A stretch of 64,000 nt of DNA from Prevotella sp. (lineage in GTDB: Bacteria > Bacteroidota > Bacteroidia > Bacteroidales > Bacteroidaceae). The notes below the pieces were generated by a model. It saw only the letters and a program-made list of their open reading frames with translations. It was not told the origin of the DNA and did no database searches. The translations under genes and the position numbers were made by a program. Shown in pieces: positions 11,874-21,905 of this stretch. Position 1 is the first letter of the stretch. Every line of letters begins with the position of its first letter. The stretch is taken from contig JAEEVW010000005.1 of assembly GCA_016291085.1 (NCBI GenBank), positions 49,110 through 113,109 of the forward strand. Reading direction: 5' to 3'.

Positions 11874-12302
11874 TTACTCCCTCGTTCCTGTTAGTTCCAC
11901 CTCGATGGAACCGCCATTGCTATGAACCATCACAGAGCGGACAAAGTCACCAGAAGGAACCGCACCTATATTCAGAAACACTTTCAGACGTCCGCCATGT
12001 CCTGGACGAATGGGACGCTCAGGATATTCTGCACGGATACAACTGCAGAATGGCTCTATGCTATCGATTACCAAAGGCTCACTACCATCGTTAATCATCA
12101 ACACATCGCGCTGTATCATGCCCTCTTCCAGGCTCACCAATCCCAACTCCCATACAGGTTGTGGAATGACCAGATGTGCAGGACCTTCCTTAGGTTCCAC
12201 AATACGTCCCTTATCCTTACAGCCAGTCATACCCATAGCCAACAGACATCCAGCCAACAATAACCATGCCCTACGGCAACTTTTCTGTTTCGTCATGATC
12301 AT
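11874..12302 (-). CDS. DUF1573-type lipoprotein
   Basis: Lipobox GMTGC; INDGSEPLVIDSIEPFCSCIRAEYPERPIRPGHGG. Confidence 0.75.
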   Translation of the reverse strand: MIMTKQKSCRRAWLLLAGCLLAMGMTGCKDKGRIVEPKEGPAHLVIPQPVWELGLVSLEEGMIQRDVLMINDGSEPLVIDSIEPFCSCIRAEYPERPIRPGHGGRLKVFLNIGAVPSGDFVRSVMVHSNGGSIEVELTGTRE

Positions 12303-12320
12303 ACCTATTGATATAAATAG

Positions 12321-12347
12321 GTGGCGACACCTTAAGCATCGCCACCC
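12321..12347 (-). terminator. Hairpin downstream of the 976-aa secreted gene
   Basis: GGTGGCGA...TCGCCACC between 12302 and 12366; weak T tract. Confidence 0.5.
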
Positions 12348-12365
12348 ACATAGTTATACTCTTTA

Positions 12366-15296
12366 TTACTTCTTTACCACCTTCTTGCCGTTGATGATGT
12401 ATATGCCTTTGTTGGTCATTGCAGCAACACGGCGACCCTGCAAGTCGAAGATCATCTGCTCCTGAGTATCGTTAACAGGAACATTCTTGATATCTGTAGC
12501 TGCTTGATTGTCAATCTTGAATGTCATACTGATACGACCATTCACAATACAATCAGACTCTTTCACATCTTCACCAGCCAACCAACGGCCATACGTCTCA
12601 TTACCGAAACTAGCCTCGGGGAAGACTACACGGGCGAGGAATGGCTTATTATCGAATTCACCAGGCTCAATCGCAGGATTCCAACGAATGATGTAGGCCT
12701 TCAAATTAGGATCGGCTCCACCATATTCCTCAGGCAGGGCAAAGTCCGGATATAATTCCAGTTTACCGTCACGATACATAATATCGTCGTTCCAACCATC
12801 AATAAGCGTGATGGTCTTGCTCGGATCTATACACATATCCTGGTAGACCTGACCCTTACGGATGTATACAAAGATATTATTCAGTACTGTGTCATAAAGG
12901 GGAGTATCACCCGATACTAAAGGCCAACCATAGAATTCAAAATTCTTGGTAAAGCTGGGTGCAGGAACCTCGAACGACAGCGTGACGTCACTCTCATTCA
13001 CATTATCCTGCTCATAGGTAAATGTACCCTTCTCAATGAACAGGGAATAAACACCTGCTTCCAGGCCATCCACATGGATGGTGAACTGAGTCTGTGTACC
13101 CTCAACAGCCTCAATGAGCTTCTCGGAAGTAATCTTGGCAGTGACATCCACATCTCCCTGCTTTACCTTTACCTTCGTCGCATCACTCAGCTTAGCACTG
13201 GCCACTACACCTATAGTCAGTGTCATGGTGTGAGTAGTCATATCCACCGCTGAGAGTTCGAAAGTAGGAGTTACTGGCGGAACAACAGGCTTAATCTGTG
13301 GTTCATCAGTCTCTACAAAGCGGAAAGCATGTGTGAAGTCACTCTCAAAGAGCAGTGTATTCTTAGCCGGATCTGTGGCTACAGCAGGTGTTTCACCATG
13401 TTTCACCAAGGCATAAGTAGGATCTACTGCCGCACCTGTCGCATCAAGATTACCCATCGGGCCCTTGATGGTTATCAGACCAGCAACGACGCTCTGGTCA
13501 GGAGCGGGACCTTCTGCAGGAACAGGTAGTAACATCTTACCCAAGGTGAGGTTAGTCAAATAATTCTTCTTGTTCAAGACATTGGAAGTTGACATACCTG
13601 TATATAAATTCTCTGCAATAAGAACATGCAGATAATTATAGACATCATTACCCTCTTCATCCTTAGCCACTTTCAGACGCAGCACTGCTATGCCCTCGTC
13701 AGTAATATCCTCAATTTGGAAAGCAGTGGGGGTACCACCGATAGTCACTCCACCGTCAGCGAAAGACAGAGGAAGCTCAGCCTTATCCTTGTTCACGCTG
13801 GCAATAGTATACCACTTCTCCTTAGCAGGCAGTGTAATGGCTGTACAGTCATAGAACGCTTTGATAGCTGCATTGAGACTGGCAATGTCTGCATCAAGAC
13901 CCTCCAACGTAGTTGCGAGTTCCTTGTCTTTTACTGCTGCCAAAGGATTGGTAGCATCATCAGCCTTAGGATAACCCACCTGGCCAATCAATGCAAACAG
14001 TTCTGCTGCCTTAGCCTGCAAATTGGTTGCCTCGACTCGCTTGTCATACAAAGGATCCACCATCTTCCACTTCAGCGTAATGGCTGGATTCCAATAGTCG
14101 TCAGGATCCAACGAACCATCCTGGAAGGGAACAAAGTTTGTATGAATAAGACTATCGGGAATGACGATGGTCCATTCGCCTAAGTTGGCCACACTGTTAT
14201 CAAGAGCACCATGGTCGTTTGTCAATGACACCACATTCTTATTCAACTTGTCTATGCTCAGTGTGACGTTATACATGGTCTCGCCATTCTTGTACATCTT
14301 CACACGCTTGGCATCGTCAGTAACCACACGGACATCCTTGCCAAAAGTAAGTTTAATCGTTTGAGGCAATGATTTCACCTCACCCTCTTCAGGATTTACT
14401 GCTGTAGGAAGGAAGTTATCACGGATCTTACGAACCTTAAACTGATATACAGGCAATGCCTTGTTCTGCCATTCTTCACCATCCACGTTGCTCTTTACGC
14501 TTCGAGCTGGCACAGTAATGCTATAATCACCATCCTCTACAATTGGAGTCTTGGCAGCAATAGACAGCACCTTCTCTGAACAAGTAGGAACGATCTCTAC
14601 CGCATTGCCCTTGGCATCTTTCATGGTGATTGCTGCCAGGTCCAGCGGAGAAACATCATAGGGGAATGTCAAATCGAGCGACTTAAACGAGGGTACCTGT
14701 AACACCTCAGTGGCAGTTGCAGAATAAGTCTTGGCAGATGCTCCGTTTGCATCGATAATCTCCGCCTTCGAAGGCTCCAGAACCTCTGATGTAGTGGTAT
14801 AATATACGGTAACCGACATAATCTGAGGTTCAGCAGTAGAAGGATTAGAGAATAACACGGCAGAAGAACCACTCTCCGACGCGGCTGTCCAGGTGTTTGA
14901 TTCAAAATCAAAGGTTCCCTCATTGACCTTCAACTCTTTCTGTGAACCCGTAAATATGATTTTGGTAATCATAGCGCCCAACTTACCGGCAATCTTCAAT
15001 TTGGCATTGGAAGAAAAACCTACGTAATATTGAGTTGGGATACCTGGTATTTCCCTCGTATACAACTCAGCGATACCGTACATGTTATTCATTTCAAAAG
15101 AAAGCATGATCTGTTTCTCTTGGGTATCGGTGAAAGTATAATTGGAAATGATGACATAATTACCATTTCCAACTGCTGGTGTTACAGGAGGCGTCAATTT
15201 CGTGGGTTTCTGAAAGTCAAAAGTAACCTCCTTCGTTAACTGAGCCTGTCCTTGGAGGGACAACAGCGTCATCAGGAATAGTAGTATCTTCTTCAT
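12366..15296 (-). CDS. Large secreted protein with Prevotella-type C-terminal tail
   Basis: 976 aa, signal peptide MKKILLFLMTLLSLQGQAQ, C-term MIFDLQGRRVAAMTNKGIYIINGKKVVKK. Confidence 0.82.
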   Translation of the reverse strand: MKKILLFLMTLLSLQGQAQLTKEVTFDFQKPTKLTPPVTPAVGNGNYVIISNYTFTDTQEKQIMLSFEMNNMYGIAELYTREIPGIPTQYYVGFSSNAKLKIAGKLGAMITKIIFTGSQKELKVNEGTFDFESNTWTAASESGSSAVLFSNPSTAEPQIMSVTVYYTTTSEVLEPSKAEIIDANGASAKTYSATATEVLQVPSFKSLDLTFPYDVSPLDLAAITMKDAKGNAVEIVPTCSEKVLSIAAKTPIVEDGDYSITVPARSVKSNVDGEEWQNKALPVYQFKVRKIRDNFLPTAVNPEEGEVKSLPQTIKLTFGKDVRVVTDDAKRVKMYKNGETMYNVTLSIDKLNKNVVSLTNDHGALDNSVANLGEWTIVIPDSLIHTNFVPFQDGSLDPDDYWNPAITLKWKMVDPLYDKRVEATNLQAKAAELFALIGQVGYPKADDATNPLAAVKDKELATTLEGLDADIASLNAAIKAFYDCTAITLPAKEKWYTIASVNKDKAELPLSFADGGVTIGGTPTAFQIEDITDEGIAVLRLKVAKDEEGNDVYNYLHVLIAENLYTGMSTSNVLNKKNYLTNLTLGKMLLPVPAEGPAPDQSVVAGLITIKGPMGNLDATGAAVDPTYALVKHGETPAVATDPAKNTLLFESDFTHAFRFVETDEPQIKPVVPPVTPTFELSAVDMTTHTMTLTIGVVASAKLSDATKVKVKQGDVDVTAKITSEKLIEAVEGTQTQFTIHVDGLEAGVYSLFIEKGTFTYEQDNVNESDVTLSFEVPAPSFTKNFEFYGWPLVSGDTPLYDTVLNNIFVYIRKGQVYQDMCIDPSKTITLIDGWNDDIMYRDGKLELYPDFALPEEYGGADPNLKAYIIRWNPAIEPGEFDNKPFLARVVFPEASFGNETYGRWLAGEDVKESDCIVNGRISMTFKIDNQAATDIKNVPVNDTQEQMIFDLQGRRVAAMTNKGIYIINGKKVVKK

Positions 15297-15315
15297 AAAA
15301 CAATAAAATATGGGG

Positions 15316-15837
15316 TTACAAATCTTTATGCATTTCCAGTTGCTTATCCTCGTCTATGGCCTTATCCTGCGTCTTGACACAGAGTTTCCACTGATCATCC
15401 ACTTTCACAGGATTAAACATAAACATGGTAGTAGCAGGAGCACCGCCGGTCTGTTCGGCAGTAGCAAAAGTTATCTCATACTTGACGTCATTACAGCCTT
15501 CAAGCATGAAAGAGTAATATTTCCGTTCGTAGTTAAGCACAGGGAATCGATTGAACTGACGCTGCAGACGACCTTTCAACTCATCTGACAGTGGAGTCAA
15601 TTCTTGCGTACTATCATTATATTCATACAATGATGCTATCACTTCGTCAATCTTCTTACCTTTCAGCAACTCCATCGCATTGTCACACAACTGAAGCATC
15701 TGAGTGGTATCAGAAGCAGTCAACATGCCACGGAACTCTTCAATCTGTTCTTCGCGTGTCTGCGATTTCTTGTTTGAACAGGAAGATACCACCAAAATAG
15801 TGGCCATTGCAAGAAATAAAAAACCTATCTTTTTCAT
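15316..15837 (-). CDS. Small hypothetical lipoprotein
   Basis: MKKIGFLFLAMATILVVSSCSNKKSQ lipobox; 173 aa. Confidence 0.75.
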   Translation of the reverse strand: MKKIGFLFLAMATILVVSSCSNKKSQTREEQIEEFRGMLTASDTTQMLQLCDNAMELLKGKKIDEVIASLYEYNDSTQELTPLSDELKGRLQRQFNRFPVLNYERKYYSFMLEGCNDVKYEITFATAEQTGGAPATTMFMFNPVKVDDQWKLCVKTQDKAIDEDKQLEMHKDL

Positions 15838-15862
15838 TGTAATTGTTGTTTTGAAAGAAAAA

Positions 15863-15896
15863 GAGAGTGCGTCCGCTCTCTGCGAGACGCACTCTC
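15863..15896 (-). terminator. Terminator of the 1400-aa lipoprotein gene
   Basis: GAGAGTGCGTC...GACGCACTCTC followed (minus strand) by TTTTTCTTTC. Confidence 0.8.
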
Positions 15897-15942
15897 CTGT
15901 TAGAGCTTTAGATATTTGATATCTTATTCAAAAATCTGTCGA

Positions 15943-18900
15943 TTAGTTATTACCATGAGTTGTATCAACCTTCCAAGTCAGCTCGCTGTCGAATACCCAA
16001 CCCCACTCGTAACGAATAGCAACCGGGAACTTCAAGGTGAACTTGGTCAGTGTCAAAGCATCGTTCTCATAGTAGAATCCACCGAACTGAGCCTTGTTAG
16101 CGTTGTTCACAGGATAGATACCGAGTACCTGCTCAATGTTCTTCTCCTTATCAGCACGGTTGTACTGGATCAGGTTGTAAGGCTCATAATCCCAGTATGT
16201 TGCACCAGACAGCTTGCCGAACAGCGTACGAGCGGTGTTAGCAGGAGCAATCGTAGAAACAGTACCAGCATTCAAGCCACGCAGGCGGAGCTTAGATGTT
16301 ACGGTGTTCAGAGCAACGAAGCCATTACCATCGTTCAGGTCAACCTTAACCTTAGAACCATCGAGGTTGATAGCAATACCCTTGATGTTGTAGTATGCCC
16401 AGAACCAGTAGTGGTTGTCATACATGTAACCATCAGTAGCAGGCTTATCACCACGCCAGTCAAACATCTTCAGGTTGTCGACGATGTATACAGTATTCTC
16501 GTTAGTCTTAGCATCGAGAGCATCATCAGGATTGTTGTTCGGCAAGTTGATAGGACGCTTCCAAGAGTTCATCACAGTAGCAACATTGTCGTCGTCATAC
16601 TGCTTCTGACCTACGTAGTAAGCAACATCGTCATTGCACTGCTGTCCGATGAAGCCGAGCCAGCTGCGGAGTTCCTCATTGATGTTAGCATTGCCAACCT
16701 TGTAGCCAATAGCGTTCAGTACATCATAGCATACCCAGTTCTCGAATGCAGTCTGAGTAGCACTACCAATCAGGCCATCCTCAGCGGTCAGCCAGTGGAA
16801 GAGCTGAATCTCACCTGCATTGTCAGTGTTAGCGGCACCCTTAGTGTACTGCTGCTCGACAATCTTAGCAATCTGAGTGTACTTCTTAGTGGTCTTATCG
16901 TAAGCATACAGAATGTTATTGGTGAATACACCGGCATTGCTGTTGATAGCATACTTCTCCATATCGGCCTTCAAAGTAGCCTCACCCCACTTGTAACCCT
17001 CAGCAGGCTTAACAGTAGCTACATACTCTGCAGACAGTGCAGCAGTACCAGGAGTCTTCACGAAGGTGTTACCAGTCTGGATATAACGGTTGAACATGTT
17101 ATCCCACAACGGGTCAGCTGCGCTAGGAGTAGCACTTGCATCAGACAAGTTGGTACCAATCTTACCAGAACGCTGGGTGGTGATGACATACTCGTGACCA
17201 CTCAGACCCTTGATTTCGTAAGTCTTAGGAGCGAAGTAGTACCAGCCCTTAGCGATATCCTTAGGAACATTGGTGAACAAGGTGTGAGAAATAGTACCGA
17301 ACCAGTTGTTGTCCTTGATAGTGAAACCATCACGTGGAGCCTCGATATCAACGAGGTAGCCGCTCCAACCATCATCTGAACCAGTCTTCCAGTTGTACCA
17401 GAAGTTAGGAATCTTCTGATCGAACTCAGCAACCTTACCAGCAGCACGCTTCAGAGTTACAGTCAGCTTAACCCATACGAAGGGCCACTCTGCATTGTAA
17501 TCATCCTGAGTGTACTTAACGATTCCGTCAGGAATGTTCTTGTTAGCCTCCTCATAGGTCTTAGCCTTGAAGCGGATCCAACGAGTAACAGTAACTTCCT
17601 CACCAGCAGCCTTACCATGAGTCAGGTATTCAACCTCGTCAGCTGTCAGATACCAGTCGAACTTGTGGTTGGTCTGACCATCAGCATTCGGATAGTAGCG
17701 AACAACACCAAGAGCCTTATCCTCAAATGCATTAGAGGTCTCTTCCTTATCATTGTTGTTACCCTTCAGAGTAGGTTCACCAGTGTTACCATAGATGTCG
17801 CTACCGAAGTTGAAGATACGCATTGAATAAGTCTTGTGACCATCATAAGAAGGCAACTCAAGAGCATTAGCGGTTACGAATGGAGCATCAGCAGCAGCCA
17901 CAGCACCGCCCTTAGCGATACAGTCAGCCCAGTAGAAGTAGTCGAACTTGTTCTTCTGATACTGGCCCATACCCTGCTCGAGAATCAGTCTTGAGAACTG
18001 AGCCCAGTTGGTGGTATAAACAAGACCATTACAGATGTCAGTAGTCTGAGTATCGAACTTATAAGTCTTAATCTGCAGGTTGTCGTTGGTGTTGGTAATG
18101 TGAATCAGGATATAACCATCAAGCAATACATCACCATCAGCATTCTTAACCATTACACGTACCAGAGGCTCACGGTCAATAGCAGTCTTGCTGCCCCATG
18201 TCTCAGCCTCAGTCTCAGCAATCTCATTAACAGTCAGAGCGCGAACACGACCGGTGTAGCTAATGCTCTCATTCTTAGCAGCTTCAACATCAGTATCGGT
18301 GAAGGTAGCATAACGAGAGTCATGAGTTACGTTGGTGTCAGTCTCATAGTCAACGAGCTGGAACTCATAGTGGAGTCCGTAGAATTCCTCGTCACCATAG
18401 TACTTCTTCACACCCAGAGGATCAAGAACATTAGACTCATGGTCACATGCATTCCAGTTAGTACCGCTAATTCTACGACGGATAACATCCTCCTTCAAGA
18501 TACGAATACCAATGTACTCCTTCAGGTCAATGTAGCTGTCGTAAATGGGAAGTTCGAGAGCTGCACCAATAGCGTTGTCAAGAGCCTCCTTCGGAGAGTC
18601 CCAAACGAAGATTTGCTCATTGGTGTACCAACCCTTTTCATCACCAGTAACTTTACCAGTAGGACCAAAAGCGGGCTCCTTATACATAGGAGACTCAGCA
18701 TGCTTTTTAGTCTGCCAAATCAGACCCTCAAGAGTCAGGCGATAAGGCAACAGCAGAGCATAGTCAGAGGTAACATCGGCACCGTCAATATTGTGGAGCT
18801 GCAGAGCAACGGTATTGTCGGTATCCTTGTGTGTACCTGCGTCGTTAACATACCAATCATACCAAGCCTTACCCCAAGGCATTGTGTAAGAAGCATCCAG

Positions 18901-20145
18901 AGTAGCAGGCAGATAGCCACCGTTGATATCACCACTTGTGGGATAGGGCTCCAGATAGTTGGGCTTCTCAATCTTCAGACCAACCTGCAGATAGTTAACA
19001 GAAGAGTTACCCGTACCGTCGTGAACACCAGTAGAACGAGAGGTCTTGATATCAAAAATATCAGCATCCTCAGTATAGAGACCCCAAGTCTTCGGAGAAG
19101 TCACATTCAAAGTCTTAGCAGCAGCACGTGTGTTAGCATACACTACGTTGGGCTCCAGCACATTGTAAGAAGGCTTGTTCTGGTCATAGCTCAGAACAGC
19201 ATTAGAAGGATTGATCTCATAGTCTACACCAATAGTCTGACCAAAGATATAAGCCTTTCTGGTCTGAGTAGTTGCCTTAGGATTCTCTGACAGGTTATCA
19301 GGCAGATAGTTGAACATCGAAGGAGTATTCTTGATGTTCTTCTTGTGGTGAGTTGTCTGAGTATATGCGGGCAGAGAAGGATCCTTCACGAGGGTAGAGT
19401 CGCCCAACCAAGGATAATCAATCGTCTCAATACCATCGAGGTAGAAGTGAGGAATGAATACCAAGCTCTTCAGAGTTCCAGTCAAAGGAATCTCAACGGA
19501 AGTAATGTTACCGTTAGAATCAACCAAACCGCTCAGAAGCAGAACATTGTTGCCCCAAGATGCGTTAACAACAGGAGTGCCAACACCCTCAGAGTTGCTC
19601 CACTTAATATCGGTCTTGGTGGTTGTACCGGTGTTAGGATCTACCAGGTAGAAGTAACCATCGGCATTGGGAACGTAGTAAACGCCAGCAGCGCCGCCGT
19701 CCTTACCGTCCTTACCGTCCTTACCGTCGGCACCATCCTTACCGTCCTTACCGTCGACGCCGTCCTTACCGTTCTGGCCGTCCTTACCGTCGGTACCGAT
19801 AGCCTTGTACGGAGTAACTGCACCGTTCTTGTACCAGAAACCGTCGTCGCCGATAGTCCAAACGTCACCGTCCTTACCAGCAGCGCCGTCCTTACCATTC
19901 ACAATGTCCCAGCTTCTGCCGTCACTCAGAGTAACCTTGATACCTCCAGTAATCGGCGACACATCAGTCAGAAGATAGCCCTTCTGAATCTGAGCCTGAA
20001 TGTCCTTAACCGCCTGGCTGAGATTGTCGATCTGTCCCTGCAAGTTCTTGATGTCGTCATCGTAGTCCTTACAAGAAACGAACGCACTTCCGGCAGCAAA
20101 TAACATTGCTACTGAAAGCATTGCACTCAAAATTTTTTTGTTCAT
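15943..20145 (-). CDS. Large lipoprotein with PL29-type N-terminal region and collagen-like (GKD/GAD) stretch
   Basis: 1400 aa; lipobox SAFVSCKDYDDDIKNLQGQIDNL; DGKDGQNGKDGVDGKDGKDGADGKDGKDGKDGG. Confidence 0.85.
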   Translation of the reverse strand: MNKKILSAMLSVAMLFAAGSAFVSCKDYDDDIKNLQGQIDNLSQAVKDIQAQIQKGYLLTDVSPITGGIKVTLSDGRSWDIVNGKDGAAGKDGDVWTIGDDGFWYKNGAVTPYKAIGTDGKDGQNGKDGVDGKDGKDGADGKDGKDGKDGGAAGVYYVPNADGYFYLVDPNTGTTTKTDIKWSNSEGVGTPVVNASWGNNVLLLSGLVDSNGNITSVEIPLTGTLKSLVFIPHFYLDGIETIDYPWLGDSTLVKDPSLPAYTQTTHHKKNIKNTPSMFNYLPDNLSENPKATTQTRKAYIFGQTIGVDYEINPSNAVLSYDQNKPSYNVLEPNVVYANTRAAAKTLNVTSPKTWGLYTEDADIFDIKTSRSTGVHDGTGNSSVNYLQVGLKIEKPNYLEPYPTSGDINGGYLPATLDASYTMPWGKAWYDWYVNDAGTHKDTDNTVALQLHNIDGADVTSDYALLLPYRLTLEGLIWQTKKHAESPMYKEPAFGPTGKVTGDEKGWYTNEQIFVWDSPKEALDNAIGAALELPIYDSYIDLKEYIGIRILKEDVIRRRISGTNWNACDHESNVLDPLGVKKYYGDEEFYGLHYEFQLVDYETDTNVTHDSRYATFTDTDVEAAKNESISYTGRVRALTVNEIAETEAETWGSKTAIDREPLVRVMVKNADGDVLLDGYILIHITNTNDNLQIKTYKFDTQTTDICNGLVYTTNWAQFSRLILEQGMGQYQKNKFDYFYWADCIAKGGAVAAADAPFVTANALELPSYDGHKTYSMRIFNFGSDIYGNTGEPTLKGNNNDKEETSNAFEDKALGVVRYYPNADGQTNHKFDWYLTADEVEYLTHGKAAGEEVTVTRWIRFKAKTYEEANKNIPDGIVKYTQDDYNAEWPFVWVKLTVTLKRAAGKVAEFDQKIPNFWYNWKTGSDDGWSGYLVDIEAPRDGFTIKDNNWFGTISHTLFTNVPKDIAKGWYYFAPKTYEIKGLSGHEYVITTQRSGKIGTNLSDASATPSAADPLWDNMFNRYIQTGNTFVKTPGTAALSAEYVATVKPAEGYKWGEATLKADMEKYAINSNAGVFTNNILYAYDKTTKKYTQIAKIVEQQYTKGAANTDNAGEIQLFHWLTAEDGLIGSATQTAFENWVCYDVLNAIGYKVGNANINEELRSWLGFIGQQCNDDVAYYVGQKQYDDDNVATVMNSWKRPINLPNNNPDDALDAKTNENTVYIVDNLKMFDWRGDKPATDGYMYDNHYWFWAYYNIKGIAINLDGSKVKVDLNDGNGFVALNTVTSKLRLRGLNAGTVSTIAPANTARTLFGKLSGATYWDYEPYNLIQYNRADKEKNIEQVLGIYPVNNANKAQFGGFYYENDALTLTKFTLKFPVAIRYEWGWVFDSELTWKVDTTHGNN
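19691..19800. repeat. 9-bp coding repeat (ACCGTCCTT family) encoding the collagen-like stretch
   Basis: Multiple ACCGTCCTT / ACCGTCGGC units encoding DGK/DGA triplets. Confidence 0.85.
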
Positions 20146-20537
20146 ACGATTAAAATTAAATTAATAATAAAAAAGAATTTATTTGTTCTCTATTTTTGTT
20201 CTCAGTTTACCTTATTTATATGTTATTTTTATATAATATTTAGTGTTCAGTTCATACCTCACACAGTCGTTCCACCTAGCAGGAGTCACGTTTTTGGGTG
20301 CAAATATAGGCATTAATTCGCGAATCTGCAAGGATTTTCGGACTTTTTTTTGATTTTTGTGCAAAAAAATTGCTTTTTCTCTAGGCATACGTGCCTAAAT
20401 AGGGATTTTTTCCACATTTTTTTGAATTTTTAAGATTATCAGCCTTTTTATGAGTTTTTGGTTACACCTTATTTATAAATATAGGAGAGCTCACCATGGT
20501 TTTTGTTTCACAACTCCTACTTACTTTCTCAAGAAAT

Positions 20538-20560
20538 AGGGCGATCATGTTGACCGCCCT
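20538..20560 (-). terminator. Possible terminator downstream of tRNA-Leu
   Basis: AGGGCG-...-CGCCCT hairpin. Confidence 0.5.
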
Positions 20561-20565
20561 ACTTG

Positions 20566-20647
20566 TACCCAGACCCGGGCTCGAACCGGGATGGGTTTCC
20601 CCACTGGTGTTTGAGACCAGCGCGTCTACCGATTCCGCCATCTGGGC
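20566..20647 (-). tRNA. tRNA-Leu (anticodon CAA)
   Basis: GCCCAGATGGCGGAATCGGTAGACGCGCTGGTCTCAAACACCAG...GGTTCGAGCCCGGGTCTGGGT; long variable arm. Confidence 0.95.
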
Positions 20648-20816
20648 TTAAGCGGGTGCAAAGGTACAAATAAGCGAGCAAATAACCAAAGAAAATCCGA
20701 ATTATTTTTTGACGAATTTCCATAGTCGTTATAAAAACCTAAAAAAAGAATGATTATTTGCGGGTATGAAAGATTATTCGTAACTTAGCCGTCGTAAATA
20801 AACTTATTCTAATATA

Positions 20817-21905
20817 ATGGAACCAAGCAACAAAAACTACTGCATCATTCTGGCAGGCGGCAAGGGTCGCAGACTATGGCCTTGCAGTCGCGCAGACTAT
20901 CCGAAACAATTCCTGGATTTCTTTGGCACGGGACGTACCCAACTGCAACAGACCTTCGACAGGTTCTGCAAGGTAGTGCCCAAGGAGAATATATTTATAT
21001 GTACGTGTAAGCAGTATCTGCCGATGGTACGCGAACAGGTACCCGAGTTGGACGAGCACAACATCTTGGTGGAACCCGTCAACCGCAATACGGCACCCAG
21101 CGTGGCCTGGGCACATATCCGAATCAAACGCCAGAATCCGGATGCCAACATCATCGTGACGCCTTCAGACCAGTTGGTCATGAACGAGGAGGCTTTCCTG
21201 AAATGTATGGAGGTGGGCTTGAGCTACGTATCAGATAATGATGTACTGCTGGCAATCGGAGTTGTACCCACACGACCAGAACCTGGTTATGGTTATATTC
21301 AAATGGGTGACCTGAGTTGCAAGCCCGACGTGTATCAGGTGAAGTCGTTTACGGAAAAGCCGGAACGCGAGTTTGCCAAGATGTTTATGGAAAGCGGCGA
21401 GTTCTATTGGAACACGGGTGTCTTTCTTTCAAACTCACGTAAGATGCACGACACGTTCACCCAACTCTTCCCTTCAGTACTGATTGATCTGCTAAAACAT
21501 CCCAACTACACCTACGAGGACGAGTTGGAATACGTCGCTAAGCACTATCCGCGCTATCCTAACCTCTCGATAGACTACGCCATCCTGGAACACAGCGAAC
21601 AGGTATACGTCATGAAGTGTAACTTCGGATGGGCTGATATCGGTACTTGGCACGCCGTCTACGAATGCATGAGTGCCGTCGACAACGACAATGTTGTCGT
21701 AGATTCAGAAGTGCTGCTCGAAGACTCGCACAACAACGTGATCAAATTGCCCAAAGGCAAATTGGGAGTCATCAACGGACTGGACGGATATATTGTGGCT
21801 GAACAGGGTAATGTGCTGCTGATTTGCAAGAAGGGCGATTCGTCAGCCTTGGTGCGGAAGTATGTCAACGAAGTACAGTTGAAATACGGAGAAGAGTATA
21901 TATGA
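20817..21905 (+). CDS. manC: Mannose-1-phosphate guanylyltransferase
   Basis: ILAGGKGRRLWPCSRADYPKQFL, TPSDQLV, FTEKP, GWADIGTW motifs. Confidence 0.93.
   Translation: MEPSNKNYCIILAGGKGRRLWPCSRADYPKQFLDFFGTGRTQLQQTFDRFCKVVPKENIFICTCKQYLPMVREQVPELDEHNILVEPVNRNTAPSVAWAHIRIKRQNPDANIIVTPSDQLVMNEEAFLKCMEVGLSYVSDNDVLLAIGVVPTRPEPGYGYIQMGDLSCKPDVYQVKSFTEKPEREFAKMFMESGEFYWNTGVFLSNSRKMHDTFTQLFPSVLIDLLKHPNYTYEDELEYVAKHYPRYPNLSIDYAILEHSEQVYVMKCNFGWADIGTWHAVYECMSAVDNDNVVVDSEVLLEDSHNNVIKLPKGKLGVINGLDGYIVAEQGNVLLICKKGDSSALVRKYVNEVQLKYGEEYI

Noticed and set aside
15916-17379. 487-aa plus-strand ORF
   Set aside because: Antisense to the 1400-aa lipoprotein; no recognisable domain or promoter; leucine/valine/serine-rich shadow ORF
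18100-19290. 396-aa plus-strand ORF
   Set aside because: Antisense to the same lipoprotein gene; shadow ORF
19345-20103. 252-aa plus-strand ORF with VLTVLTV repeats
   Set aside because: Opposite-strand reading of the collagen-like 9-bp repeat, not a real protein
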